Of a DNA stretch of 64,000 nt, positions 36,705-45,418 are shown piece by piece. The notes below the pieces were generated by a model. It made no database searches, was not told where the DNA came from, and saw nothing but the letters and a program-made list of their open reading frames with translations. Location of the stretch: contig PAAY01000085.1 of NCBI GenBank assembly GCA_002698985.1, positions 1 through 64,000 on the forward strand, given 5' to 3'. The DNA is from Saprospirales bacterium (GTDB lineage: Bacteria > Bacteroidota > Bacteroidia > Chitinophagales > Saprospiraceae). Each line of letters starts with the position of its first letter. The stretch's first letter is position 1. A program made the translations under genes and the position numbers.

Positions 36705-37157
36705 TCAGGAAACGGCAATTTTACGCGGAGCCAATTTTTTCACTTCTTCCCTTTTGGGGATCATGATCCGCAAAATGCCATCCTCATACTTGGCTTTGAT
36801 CTTGCTGTCATCAACGACAGACTTGGGCAGATGGAAAGTCCGTACGAATGACTGATAGCTGAACTCACGACGAGTGTAACGCTCATCTTCTTTCAACTCC
36901 TTCTCTTCCTTTTTCTCAGAGGAAATCTTCAGGATCTCGTTGTCGAGTTCGATCTTGAAGTCGTCCTTCTTCATACCCGGAGCAGCCATTTCAACTACGA
37001 AGCCATCGTTGTCCTCAACGATGTTGACTGCTGGAAGGGTAGTGTTGGTGAAAGAGAAGTTGTTGGTGTTCCAATCGAACAGATCACGGGTAAAGAAATC
37101 ATCGAACAGACGCGGAAGCGTCGGCATCATCGGGGAATTGAAATTTACCAGTGCCAT
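36705..37157 (-). CDS. Small heat-shock protein (Hsp20/alpha-crystallin)
   Basis: 150 residues from ATG 37157 (MALVNFNSPMMPTLP). The alpha-crystallin domain runs from about residue 40 to 130 (LPAVNIVEDNDGFVVEMAAPGMKKDDFKIEL, KAKYEDGILRIMIPK). An ATP-independent holdase. The start is fixed by a strong Shine-Dalgarno 3 bases upstream of the ATG, which rules out the longer frame to 37253. Confidence 0.95.
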   Translation of the reverse strand: MALVNFNSPMMPTLPRLFDDFFTRDLFDWNTNNFSFTNTTLPAVNIVEDNDGFVVEMAAPGMKKDDFKIELDNEILKISSEKKEEKELKEDERYTRREFSYQSFVRTFHLPKSVVDDSKIKAKYEDGILRIMIPKREEVKKLAPRKIAVS

Positions 37158-37160
37158 AAC

Positions 37161-37170
37161 TACCTCCTTT
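37161..37170 (-). promoter_or_regulatory. Strong Shine-Dalgarno sequence of hsp20
   Basis: Minus-strand AAAGGAGGTA, three bases before the ATG (GGAGG centre about 7 bases upstream). Bacteroidota genes seldom use such sites, and the other starts inspected here lack one, so it stands out. Confidence 0.75.
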
Positions 37171-37358
37171 TTTTTAGTTAAACCATCAAAGATCAACTTG
37201 AAAAAAGTTGGTAATATGTTTTGACACTTGGCCCCGATCAAGTGGCGTGCCATCCGGTTAAAAGGCTTGTAACCAGCCGTTTAAGACAAAAAATTCTGTC
37301 AAGCTGACAGATTGCCCATGGGGCGAAAAATGAAATTTTGACAAGGCTTGAAAAAATG

Positions 37359-38051
37359 TCAGAGCAGCTCGCCCCAGTTGCCTTTCAGGGTAGGTTCACA
37401 TTCGTTTTTCCGAAGGATTTTCAGAAATTCGGAACGGGGAATACTCCGGGCACCCAATGAGCCCAGGTGCCGGGTTTGCTGCTGACAGTCGATCAGCCAG
37501 AAGCCTTTTTCCTGCAATTTTCTGACGAGAGAAATGAAGCCAAATTTTGAAGCATTTGACACCCGGGTGAACATGGACTCCCCGAAAAACACTTTTCCCA
37601 GCGACAAACCATACAGCCCGCCCACCAGTTCACCGTCCTTCCACACTTCCACGGAATGCACATAGCCTTCTTTGTGAAGTGCAGTATAGGCCTCCACCAT
37701 TTCTTCGGTGATCCAGGTGCCGGCCCAGCCGCTTTCAGGCCTCGGCTCCTGACAAGCCCTGATCACCGCCTCAAAATCGCTGTCATAGCTGACTTCAAAC
37801 CTTCGCTGGTTGAAATAGGGGCGCATGCTGCGGGACACTTTCAGCTCATCAGGGAAAAGCACGAAACGCGGGTCAGGTGACCACCACAAGATGGGCTCAT
37901 CGGCAGTGTACCATGGGAATATACCTTTTTGATACGCAAAAAGCAGGCGGGCTTCAGAAAGGTCGCCGCCAATGGCAAGTATTCCTTCCTTTGTTGCCTG
38001 GTCAGGATGGGGAAATGCGATCTCGTTGTCGTTTAGCCATACTACGGGCAT
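37359..38051 (-). CDS. aat: Leucyl/phenylalanyl-tRNA-protein transferase
   Basis: 230 residues. Start MPVVWLNDNEIAFPHPDQATKEGILAIGGDLS and the core GIFPWYTADEPILWWSPDPRFVL, GGLYGLSLGKVFFGESMF and DCQQQTRHLGSLGA are diagnostic. It attaches Leu or Phe to N-terminal Lys or Arg, creating N-degrons for ClpS/ClpAP. clpS lies 1.5 kb upstream on the same strand. Confidence 0.97.
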   Translation of the reverse strand: MPVVWLNDNEIAFPHPDQATKEGILAIGGDLSEARLLFAYQKGIFPWYTADEPILWWSPDPRFVLFPDELKVSRSMRPYFNQRRFEVSYDSDFEAVIRACQEPRPESGWAGTWITEEMVEAYTALHKEGYVHSVEVWKDGELVGGLYGLSLGKVFFGESMFTRVSNASKFGFISLVRKLQEKGFWLIDCQQQTRHLGSLGARSIPRSEFLKILRKNECEPTLKGNWGELL

Positions 38052-38210
38052 ACAACTCGGTTAAATTTGGGTGTTCTGATGGCCAGCAAATTTCCTGTCT
38101 CTTGCTAACGGCTCCTCCCGATTGCGCTTTCGCTCCGCTGCAAATAAAACAAAATGATGGGATTGGGAGAGGAATGGAGAAACTGATGAATTGAAGAACT
38201 GAGGAACTGA

Positions 38211-38228
38211 TCCCGACATTCGTCGGGA
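38211..38228. repeat. Small dispersed hairpin with ATTC loop
   Basis: TCCCGAC-ATTC-GTCGGGA, perfect 7-bp stem. A related hairpin with changed but still paired bases (CCCCGAT-ATTC-ATCGGGG) is at 62239-62256. It sits among short GAACTGAGGAACTGA repeats in the 250-base gap before aat. Confidence 0.75.
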
Positions 38229-38301
38229 GAGGAACCGAAGAATTGAGCGCACGCTGGCAATGGTTAAACACCCTGCCAACGTTGAAAGCAGAAATCACGC
38301 A

Positions 38302-39471
38302 TCAGGATCCGGGCAAATTCCTGCGCATAAAGGCCTTCACATTTTCACCCATTATCTTTCGGATATCCCCTTCGGTAAAGCCGAGGCGAAGCAATTCGTC
38401 CACCAGCATGGGCAGGCCCGTCACGTCGTAATGGGCCTTGACGGCTCCATCCCAGTCAGAGCCGAGGGCTACATGGTCAACTCCGGCCACATCGACAGCA
38501 TGGGCGATGGCCCGGGCCTGGGCTTTTGCATCGCTGCCGCAAGTAGCACCGTTGAACAGCGCTATGCCAACCAGGCCGCCTCTGGCAGCCACCTGTCGCA
38601 GTTGCTCATCGCTGAGGTTCCTGATGTTGTTGCAGGTGCCTTTGACACCCGTATGGCTGACCACCACCGGCCTTTTCACCATGGCCATCACATCGGCAAA
38701 TAATTTTGGTGAGGCATGAGCAAGGTCGATGATGATGCCCAGCTCTTCCATGCGCTCCACCGCTCGCTTTCCGAAATCCGTCAGGCCGCCTTTTTCGATG
38801 CCATGGGCAGAGCCACCCAACTCGTTGTCGAAAAAATGGGTCAAACCGATCATGCGAACTCCGGCTTCGTAAAAATCATCCAGGTTGTCCAGTTGACCTT
38901 CCAGGCAATGCGCCCCCTCGATGGCCAGCAGACCGGCTGTCACCCCCTCCTCATTTTGCCGAAGGGAATCAAAAAGAACCAGATCATCAGCGGATTCTAT
39001 TACCCTGAATTTTCCGTCCGACTTGACGGAGAATTTTTTCAATTGCCTGCATTGAGACAACACACGGTGTTTCAAACTCCACCAGGCCTGGGGCCAGCGA
39101 CCCTGCACCACCATCAGCGGGGTGATGTTGTCGGTGTCATCGCCGTTGGACTGAAAATTCATGTTCTTGGGCGTCTTGGTCACAATGGAAAACACCTGCA
39201 GGCTCATGCAGGCCTCACGCATCCTGGGCAGGTCCACATGGCCGAAATCGTGTCGAAAGGTCAGGTCCCTTTTCCACAAAAGTGCATCGCAGTGCAGATC
39301 AGCAATGAAGTTGAGACTGGAGTAAAGTGTGTTGGCAGCTTCACTTGCGTGATAGGGAGGCTGGTTTGCCGTTGTGTTGTACTTTTTGTCGATCATGGTC
39401 GGAACCACCAGAACCACTGCCATGTAAAGAACAGCCAGTGAGCCGAAGAGCCAAAAGAGGATTTTTTTCAT
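38302..39471 (-). CDS. Membrane dipeptidase (peptidase M19 family)
   Basis: 389 residues from ATG 39471; the longer frame to 39573 has no support. An N-terminal membrane helix (ILFWLFGSLAVLYMAVVLVV) anchors a TIM-barrel amidohydrolase with zinc ligands in FIADLHCDAL, AIEGAHCL, VVSHTG and LGSDWDG. Cleaves dipeptides, in keeping with the protein-turnover genes on both sides (aat and clpS). Confidence 0.92.
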   Translation of the reverse strand: MKKILFWLFGSLAVLYMAVVLVVPTMIDKKYNTTANQPPYHASEAANTLYSSLNFIADLHCDALLWKRDLTFRHDFGHVDLPRMREACMSLQVFSIVTKTPKNMNFQSNGDDTDNITPLMVVQGRWPQAWWSLKHRVLSQCRQLKKFSVKSDGKFRVIESADDLVLFDSLRQNEEGVTAGLLAIEGAHCLEGQLDNLDDFYEAGVRMIGLTHFFDNELGGSAHGIEKGGLTDFGKRAVERMEELGIIIDLAHASPKLFADVMAMVKRPVVVSHTGVKGTCNNIRNLSDEQLRQVAARGGLVGIALFNGATCGSDAKAQARAIAHAVDVAGVDHVALGSDWDGAVKAHYDVTGLPMLVDELLRLGFTEGDIRKIMGENVKAFMRRNLPGS

Positions 39472-39569
39472 GGTATCAACGCTTTGTTGCGGAGCGAAAG
39501 GTACAAAAAGCAAAGCGGGCAAAGACCGAATTGCCTTTGCCCGCTCGTTGCGGCCATATCCCGCCAGCA

Positions 39570-39875
39570 TCATTCTTCCTCGATCACTGCCGAGAGGCCC
39601 CGTTCAACCAGTGCTTCCCGCTTGGGGCGCAGCTCATTGTAAGTGGCTGTTTTAACCGTTGCCTTGCCTTTTGAATGGATGATGATAGACAATTGCTCGG
39701 CCTGCTCACTGGTGTGATTGAGCACTTCAATGAAACACTGAATCACCCAGTCGAAGGTATTCACATCATCGTTGAAAACCACCAGATGAGCCACCTTACC
39801 GGTATCGGTATCGTCGGTCACTTCCTCTTCAACGAGGGTTTCCTCCTGTTCTTCAAAAAGTGGATTGAATGGCAT
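39570..39875 (-). CDS. clpS: ClpS adaptor for N-degron substrates
   Basis: 101 residues. Hallmarks are the binding-pocket motif VFNDDVNTF (N35, D36, D37), H67 in IIHSKGKA, and an acidic N-terminal tail (EEQEETLVEEEV). The gatekeeper position usually occupied by methionine is phenylalanine (F41), which may narrow the pocket. It delivers proteins with Leu, Phe, Trp or Tyr N-termini to ClpAP or ClpCP. Followed by the dipeptidase gene. Confidence 0.94.
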   Translation of the reverse strand: MPFNPLFEEQEETLVEEEVTDDTDTGKVAHLVVFNDDVNTFDWVIQCFIEVLNHTSEQAEQLSIIIHSKGKATVKTATYNELRPKREALVERGLSAVIEEE

Positions 39876-39904
39876 GATGATCAGGTATTGATGCTGCGTA
39901 TCGG

Positions 39905-40375
39905 TTAGTCGATTTCGCTTAATGTCTGCTTAATGGCCTCAAAGTTCGGCAAATCTCCGGCACTTTCCAAGACCTCGGCGTAACGGATGACGCCCTCACG
40001 ATCGATGACAAAAGCCGAGCGCCTGGCCACCCCTTTCATTCCGAGAACGAACTCCTCGTAGAGTGCGTCGTAGGCCCTGGCAACCTCTTTGTTGAAATCG
40101 GAAAGCAAGGGGAAGTTGATTTTGTAATCCTGCTTAAATCTTGCCAGTGTTGCAAAAGAATCAACCGAAATACCCAGGACTTCGGCATCCAAAGCTTTGT
40201 ACTTGTCCAGGTCTTCACTGGTTGAGCACATTTCGTTGGTACAAACACCGGTGTAAGCCAATGGGAAGAAAAGCAGTACCACCTTTTTTCCTTTGAAGTC
40301 ATCCAAGGATACTTCGGTTTTGTCAGACGCATACAATTTGAAGGCAGGGGCCTTATCTCCAACTTTCAGTGCCAT
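39905..40375 (-). CDS. Peroxiredoxin (AhpC/TSA family, AhpE/BCP-like)
   Basis: 156 residues from ATG 40375 (MALKVGDKAPAFKL). Peroxidatic Cys45 lies in FPLAYTGVCT (PxxxTxxC). C50 in NEMC may act as an atypical resolving cysteine. Reduces hydrogen peroxide or organic peroxides. It is divergent from the DMT transporter and starts just upstream of clpS. Confidence 0.93.
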   Translation of the reverse strand: MALKVGDKAPAFKLYASDKTEVSLDDFKGKKVVLLFFPLAYTGVCTNEMCSTSEDLDKYKALDAEVLGISVDSFATLARFKQDYKINFPLLSDFNKEVARAYDALYEEFVLGMKGVARRSAFVIDREGVIRYAEVLESAGDLPNFEAIKQTLSEID

Positions 40376-40488
40376 AGTTTTTTTTGATTTTTCGTGAATG
40401 AATATTGTTGAACGCAAAGTAATACAATCCTTGGTTCAATTTGTTCCTTTGCGCCAGCGAAGAAGATCAGCTTTTAGCATTCCGACAA

Positions 40489-41367
40489 ATGAATCCAACC
40501 AAAAGGGCATACCTGGAACTGCACCTGGCAGTGGTACTGTGGGGCTTCACCGCCATTCTCGGTGAGCTGATCCAGTTATCAGCGCTGGTGCTGGTCTGGT
40601 GGCGGGTGCTACTCACCAGTCTGAGCCTGGTTTTCGTAATCCGGCTGGGCAGCATGCTCAGAACCATACCCCGGAAGAAGGTGCTGCAATTCGCCTTCGT
40701 GGGGGTTCTCACCGGGCTCCACTGGCTCACCTTTTACGGTTCCATAAAGCTGGCCAACGCCTCTGTGGCGCTCATCGCCATGGCCACCTGTGCCTTTTTC
40801 ACTTCGCTGGTGGAGCCGCTGATCATGAAACAGCGCTTCAGCAAACTGGATATCTTCATGGGCTTTCTGGTGGTGCCGGGAATGGCGCTCATCGTTGAAA
40901 ACGTGGATGTGAGCATGCACATGGGCATTTGGGTGGGCCTGCTGTCGTCTTTTCTGGCAGCAGTGTTCAGCATCCTCAACAAAAAGTGGGTACACGACGC
41001 CCCACCCCTCCAAATCACCTTCATCGAGATGAGCAGTGCCTGGCTCTTCCTCTGCCTGGTCTTGCCTTTCTACTTTTCTTCAGAACCTTCGGCCAAATTT
41101 CTTCCTTCGGCAAACGACTGGCTGTGGCTCATCATCCTGGCCGTGGCCTGCACCACTTTCACCTGGGTGCTGGCACTTCGTGCGCTCAAACACCTCTCGG
41201 CCTTTGCCAGCACCCTCACCGTCAACCTGGAACCGGTTTACGGCATCTTGCTCGCCATTGTCATCCTCAACGAACACAAACAGCTTTCACCGGGATTTTA
41301 CTGGGGCTGCCTGCTGATTCTGCTCATCGTGCTGGCGCATCCGGTGCTGAAGCAAAAGGCAAGGTGA
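40489..41367 (+). CDS. EamA/DMT-family membrane transporter
   Basis: 292 residues from ATG 40489 (MNPTKRAYLELHLAVVLWG). Two EamA units, about ten membrane helices, with the expected GLHWLTFYGSIKLANASVALIAMAT segment in the first half and LEPVYGILLAIVILNE in the second. Exports or imports small metabolites; substrate unknown. Its stop is followed at once by TAGGGTG-type repeats. Confidence 0.9.
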   Translation: MNPTKRAYLELHLAVVLWGFTAILGELIQLSALVLVWWRVLLTSLSLVFVIRLGSMLRTIPRKKVLQFAFVGVLTGLHWLTFYGSIKLANASVALIAMATCAFFTSLVEPLIMKQRFSKLDIFMGFLVVPGMALIVENVDVSMHMGIWVGLLSSFLAAVFSILNKKWVHDAPPLQITFIEMSSAWLFLCLVLPFYFSSEPSAKFLPSANDWLWLIILAVACTTFTWVLALRALKHLSAFASTLTVNLEPVYGILLAIVILNEHKQLSPGFYWGCLLILLIVLAHPVLKQKAR

Positions 41368-41375
41368 GGGAGTAG

Positions 41376-41468
41376 GGAGTAGGGTGTAGGGTGTAGGGTG
41401 TAGGGTTTGGAGGAGCTAGTCCCTTTCATCCCTCATCCCTCATCCCTCATCCCTCATCCCTCATCCCT
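41376..41468. repeat. Composite heptamer repeat: AGGGTGT units plus CATCCCT units
   Basis: Begins a few bases after the transporter stop with three AGGGTGT units, then GTTTGGAGGAGCTAG (related to the 7.2-kb array), then six exact CATCCCT units (41427-41468). The last 22 bases of the ligase gene on the other strand lie within it. Confidence 0.9.
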
Positions 41469-42724
41469 GCCCTGCCCTGCAGATAACTCAAACCGATCAG
41501 CAGAAAGAACAGGTAGAGCGAAACACCAAAGTTGTTTTCGATGGTATTTTCCATGAGGAATGACATGAAGATGACCGCATGGAAGGCCATGAACAAGGGT
41601 TGTGCGTAATTGCGACGAAAAAAAAGCGGCGTGAAAAAGGCCAGCAGAAAAAGCCCCAGCCCAACTATACCGGCTCCGGCCATCACGGTGATGAGCTGGT
41701 TGTGCGGCATCCGGAAATTGTACTTTCCCTCCAGTTCCTGTTGGTAATACTGCTGCATGTGTTTTTTCAGGTCGCCGGCACCGACGCCGAGGACAGGGTG
41801 TTTTTGGAAAATCTCCAGGCCTGCCTGCATGGAGGTAAGGCGTTCGCTGTCGGGGTAGCCGGCACCGATGCCCTGTTTGAACTGGAGGTAGTCCCAGCGG
41901 GCATAATCTACTTTCAGCTTGAAAGTGGGAATGGTCTGGTAAGCCACAAAGGGCAGGGCGATGAGTGCCACCGTTCCGGCAAGGCCCAGCAGGTATTTTT
42001 TCTTCGCAATAACCCAGTGCGCCACCAAAACGAAAAGCCCGAGGTACATGGCCACGATGCCGCTCCTGACCGAGAGCAGGTGGATGAACCCAAACAGAAA
42101 CAGGGTCATAAAGCCCAGCACCCAGCGCTCGGCTTTTGTCCGAAGGTGAAATTTTTCGAAGAAAAGGGCGATGCCAGCCAGCACGGACAGCGCCAGCGTG
42201 AGGCTGAAGCGGATGTGGTTGGAGGGTGTGGGCAGATGGCCGCCTTTGCCCAGCAGTTCCATGCACTCGTCGTAATTGACCAGAAAGTCAATGAACACAT
42301 AAACACTGAGGCAGAACATCATGACCACCACGAAATACAGAATGGTCAGCACCTCCTTGCGATTGAGCGGGGGCATGCCGGCAAAGGCAAAAGGCAGCAC
42401 CAAAAAGGGCAGCTTGATGCGCAGGCGCTCCAGGGTGTAGTGGAGGTCGGATGACCACAGCGCCGATACCAGCACGATGAAAAAGAACAGGGTGATGGCC
42501 GGCCAGGGCTTGTAGCTCAAAAAGCGCTGCCAATTTTGCCGAAGGGTGCTCCGCAACCGAAGGTGGACCTCGGGACCGTCAACCTGCAACTCGAACAGGG
42601 CCAGTGCCACCAGCCCGATCATGCTGAGCGAAAGCACGAACTCCGCCGAGGAGAGCATGCTCACCAGCCAGATGAACAGTAAAACGAGACTCTGTGCCTT
42701 CCAGGATTGTATCAGTGTTTGCAA
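41447..42724 (-). CDS. O-antigen ligase/polymerase-like membrane protein (Wzy_C type)
   Basis: 425 residues with roughly ten membrane helices. The large periplasmic loop has YPDSERLTSMQAGLEIFQKHPVLGVGAGDLKKHMQQYY and RMPHNQLITVMAGAGIVG, the pattern of the Wzy_C family. Probably joins or extends a surface polysaccharide. The last residues (GMRDEG) and stop are encoded by CATCCCT repeat units read on the minus strand. Confidence 0.85.
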   Translation of the reverse strand: MQTLIQSWKAQSLVLLFIWLVSMLSSAEFVLSLSMIGLVALALFELQVDGPEVHLRLRSTLRQNWQRFLSYKPWPAITLFFFIVLVSALWSSDLHYTLERLRIKLPFLVLPFAFAGMPPLNRKEVLTILYFVVVMMFCLSVYVFIDFLVNYDECMELLGKGGHLPTPSNHIRFSLTLALSVLAGIALFFEKFHLRTKAERWVLGFMTLFLFGFIHLLSVRSGIVAMYLGLFVLVAHWVIAKKKYLLGLAGTVALIALPFVAYQTIPTFKLKVDYARWDYLQFKQGIGAGYPDSERLTSMQAGLEIFQKHPVLGVGAGDLKKHMQQYYQQELEGKYNFRMPHNQLITVMAGAGIVGLGLFLLAFFTPLFFRRNYAQPLFMAFHAVIFMSFLMENTIENNFGVSLYLFFLLIGLSYLQGRAGMRDEG

Positions 42725-42776
42725 TGCAATGTTAAGTTGACAAGATTCAGTTAGGACTTTCGGCTGATGAAATACT

Positions 42777-42784
42777 TACATTTG
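42777..42784 (+). promoter_or_regulatory. Possible -7 element upstream of pheS
   Basis: TACATTTG matches TAnnTTTG, 55 bases before the ATG. No clear TTG is found at the expected -33 distance, so confidence is low. Confidence 0.35.
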
Positions 42785-42839
42785 CCGCCGCTTGAAACGA
42801 AAAATGCAGCGAGGCTCTCGCTGATGAAATTATTGAATC

Positions 42840-43871
42840 ATGGCAGAAGTATTCGAAACCGTTGAGCAGCTCATTTCCGAGATTGAAAGTGCCAAGCCGG
42901 ACACGCCCGAGGCACTCGAACAGTTCAGAATTCGCTTTCTGGGAAGCAAGAACGTCATCAAGCCACTGTTCGGCGAAATTAGAAATGTTCCCAACGAACG
43001 GAAAAAAGAGTATGGTCAACTGGTCAACAAAGCCAAAGAATTGGCCGAAGCCAGGTACAACAGCCTCAAAGAAGCCCTGGCCGCCCAAAGCGAGGCCGCA
43101 GCCGCCAAAGAGCTGGACCTGACCCGCCCCGGCGACCCCTTCGGACTGGGCAGCAGGCACCCCATCTCCACCACCCTGAATCGCATCGTGACCATCTTCC
43201 AGCGCATGGGCTTCAGCGTAGCCGAAGGCCCCGACATCGAGGACGACTGGCACAACTTCACCGCCATGAACACCCCCGAAGACCACCCCGCCCGCGACAT
43301 GCAGGACACCTTTTACCTGCGCAACAGCGCTGAGCTGTTGCTCCGCACCCACACTTCTCCGGTGCAGGCCCGGGTGATGACCAGCCAGAAGCCGCCCATC
43401 CGCATCATCGCTCCCGGCAGGGTGTATCGCAGCGAGACCATCAGCGCCCGCTCCCATGCACAGTTCCACCAGGTGGAAGGGCTCTACGTTGACGAAGGCG
43501 TTTCCTTCGCCGACATGAAGCAGACCCTCATGTACTTCGCACAGGAGATGTTCGGAACGCCAAAAATCAGGCTGCGTCCCAGCTACTTTCCCTTCACGGA
43601 GCCCAGCGCCGAAATGGACGTCTGGATCGGTATGGACAACGAAAAGAACTACCGCCTCTCAAAAGGAACCGGCTGGCTGGAAATACTGGGCTGCGGCATG
43701 GTGGATCCGCAGGTGCTGGAAAACTGCGGCATCGATCCGGAACGCTACTCAGGCTTTGCCTTCGGAATGGGCATCGAACGCCAGGCCATGCGCCTTTACG
43801 ACATCCCCGACATCCGCCTTTTCTTCGAAAATGACGTGCGGTTTTTGGAGCAGTTCAAGGCGGTGATTTGA
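42840..43871 (+). CDS. pheS: Phenylalanyl-tRNA synthetase alpha subunit
   Basis: 343 residues. N-terminal coiled coil, then the class II core with RHPISTTLNRIVTIFQRMGFSVAEGPDIEDDWHNF, RTHTSPVQARVM and GFAFGMGIERQAMRLYDIPDIRLFF. Charges tRNA(Phe) together with PheT, which is not encoded nearby. It stands alone here. Confidence 0.97.
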   Translation: MAEVFETVEQLISEIESAKPDTPEALEQFRIRFLGSKNVIKPLFGEIRNVPNERKKEYGQLVNKAKELAEARYNSLKEALAAQSEAAAAKELDLTRPGDPFGLGSRHPISTTLNRIVTIFQRMGFSVAEGPDIEDDWHNFTAMNTPEDHPARDMQDTFYLRNSAELLLRTHTSPVQARVMTSQKPPIRIIAPGRVYRSETISARSHAQFHQVEGLYVDEGVSFADMKQTLMYFAQEMFGTPKIRLRPSYFPFTEPSAEMDVWIGMDNEKNYRLSKGTGWLEILGCGMVDPQVLENCGIDPERYSGFAFGMGIERQAMRLYDIPDIRLFFENDVRFLEQFKAVI

Positions 43872-43977
43872 GGGGCCTTCTGCCAGTTTAAACACCGCTG
43901 GTGGGTTTATCTGCCGAGGGCAGGTTTAAGCACCTTCGGTGCGTTTAGTACGCCTGTCGGTTGAGCGGTGTGGCCCT

Positions 43978-45288
43978 TCACAAGTCCTCCAGTGAAAAGC
44001 CTTTGTAGGTGATCCGGTATCCGCCGAGCTTTTTTGTAAGGGCCTTTGCTTTTTCCTTCAGCAATGGAATGGAGATGTTTTGAGGCTGGAGTTTCACCTC
44101 GGCAATAAGTGCCTTCTTTTCGACAGGATTGACTGCCACGATGTCAATTTCATTGGCATTGCCTTTTTCCCAATAGCTGCCAATCATGGCGTATTCACCG
44201 TTGAGGGCCAGTTTTTCACGAAAATACTTTTCGAGGAAATACCCACTGTAGGTGTTGAAATCCCGCTCGACGATTTGCCGGATGAAGGCCAGGTTGCCGA
44301 TCTCTACCGCCCCCCGGTATTTGTAGATGAACCGGAACCAGAAGTTCAGGAAATTATCCTTGATGAAATAGTTGACATTTCGGCTGCCCGGCTTCGAAAA
44401 TACGGGCCTGACCTTGTCAATGATGTGGTATTCGTTTTCGAGCTTGTCGAGATAACCTCCGACATCCTTTTGCAAGACTGACTCGATTTGCGAACGGGTG
44501 GTTTTGCCTGCGGCAACAAGGGCCAGTATAGAAAAATAGATGCCGTAATTTTTTCCAAATTCCTCTATCAGCACATTTCGACCTTCATCCAGAAAGAGCG
44601 AGCCCGGACGCAGCATTTCATCCAACATGGCTGAATGGCTCAGGCAATTCTTGTCAACGAAGAGTTCCACATATTTCGGAACGCCTCCCGTAAAAATGTA
44701 AAACGACAGCAAGTCCAAAGCCTGATGGCCGGGATGGTATTTGGACATTATTTCTTTCAGTACATCCACTGAAAACGGTCCGATGGTCAAGCGCTCATCG
44801 GCTCTGCCAAACAGCGGCTCTTTGGAATCTTCGAATATTCGCTGCATCATGGAATAGATGGAGCCACACAAAACGAGATTCATACGGGCTTCTTCTTTTT
44901 TGCTGTCCCATATATTCTGCATGTCGCTGAAAACCGAAGGATTGACCCCCATGAACTCCTGAAACTCATCGATGACCAAAGTAAAATGCTCCTTTTTGGC
45001 TTTGGACATCAGCAGTGCAAACAAATCTTTGAACTGGCTGATCTCTCCGAAAATCTCCAGCCCCATTTCATTTCTGGCAATCTCGATAAACTCTTCGCAC
45101 AACAGGCGCTCCTCCTTTCGAGACACAAAGAAGTACAGGTATTTTACCCCTTTGACCGACTCCCTGATCAGGCGGGTTTTTCCGATTCTCCTTCGGCCAA
45201 CGATGAAGGTCATCATGGACCGCTGTTGGCTGAGTTCCCGGATCCGGTTGAGGCTCTCCAGTTCTTTTTCTCTGTCGATGAATTCCAT
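43978..45288 (-). CDS. ATPase with DUF234 nuclease-like C-terminus
   Basis: 436 residues. STAND/AAA-type ATPase: Walker A GRRRIGKT (31-38) and Walker B TLVIDEFQEF, then a winged helix. The C-terminal DUF234 region has NEIDIVAVNPVEKKALIAEVKLQ, which fits the D-x(n)-E-x-K core of PD-(D/E)XK nucleases. The family is common in archaea and scattered in Bacteroidota; biological role unknown, perhaps in defence or DNA metabolism. An elaborate 39-bp palindrome lies just before its start. Confidence 0.88.
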   Translation of the reverse strand: MEFIDREKELESLNRIRELSQQRSMMTFIVGRRRIGKTRLIRESVKGVKYLYFFVSRKEERLLCEEFIEIARNEMGLEIFGEISQFKDLFALLMSKAKKEHFTLVIDEFQEFMGVNPSVFSDMQNIWDSKKEEARMNLVLCGSIYSMMQRIFEDSKEPLFGRADERLTIGPFSVDVLKEIMSKYHPGHQALDLLSFYIFTGGVPKYVELFVDKNCLSHSAMLDEMLRPGSLFLDEGRNVLIEEFGKNYGIYFSILALVAAGKTTRSQIESVLQKDVGGYLDKLENEYHIIDKVRPVFSKPGSRNVNYFIKDNFLNFWFRFIYKYRGAVEIGNLAFIRQIVERDFNTYSGYFLEKYFREKLALNGEYAMIGSYWEKGNANEIDIVAVNPVEKKALIAEVKLQPQNISIPLLKEKAKALTKKLGGYRITYKGFSLEDL

Positions 45289-45305
45289 GTTGCGAAGGTA
45301 AGAAA

Positions 45306-45344
45306 CTAACGTAACCGCCGTTACAGTAACCGCTGTTACGTTAG
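45306..45344. promoter_or_regulatory. 39-bp nested palindrome upstream of the DUF234-type ATPase
   Basis: Arms 45306-45324 and 45326-45344 pair with 17 of 19 matches around base 45325. Within each arm is a smaller hairpin (GTAAC-CGCC-GTTAC and GTAAC-CGCT-GTTAC). It starts 18 bases upstream of the ATPase start and ends 75 bases before gatA, so it may be a double operator or an attenuating structure. Confidence 0.7.
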
Positions 45345-45418
45345 CGATCCAAATGCTGTTTTCCCCTTCGGTAAAAATTCCCTTTACTTTTGCCGGCCAA
45401 AGTCAATCAAAGCAACCG

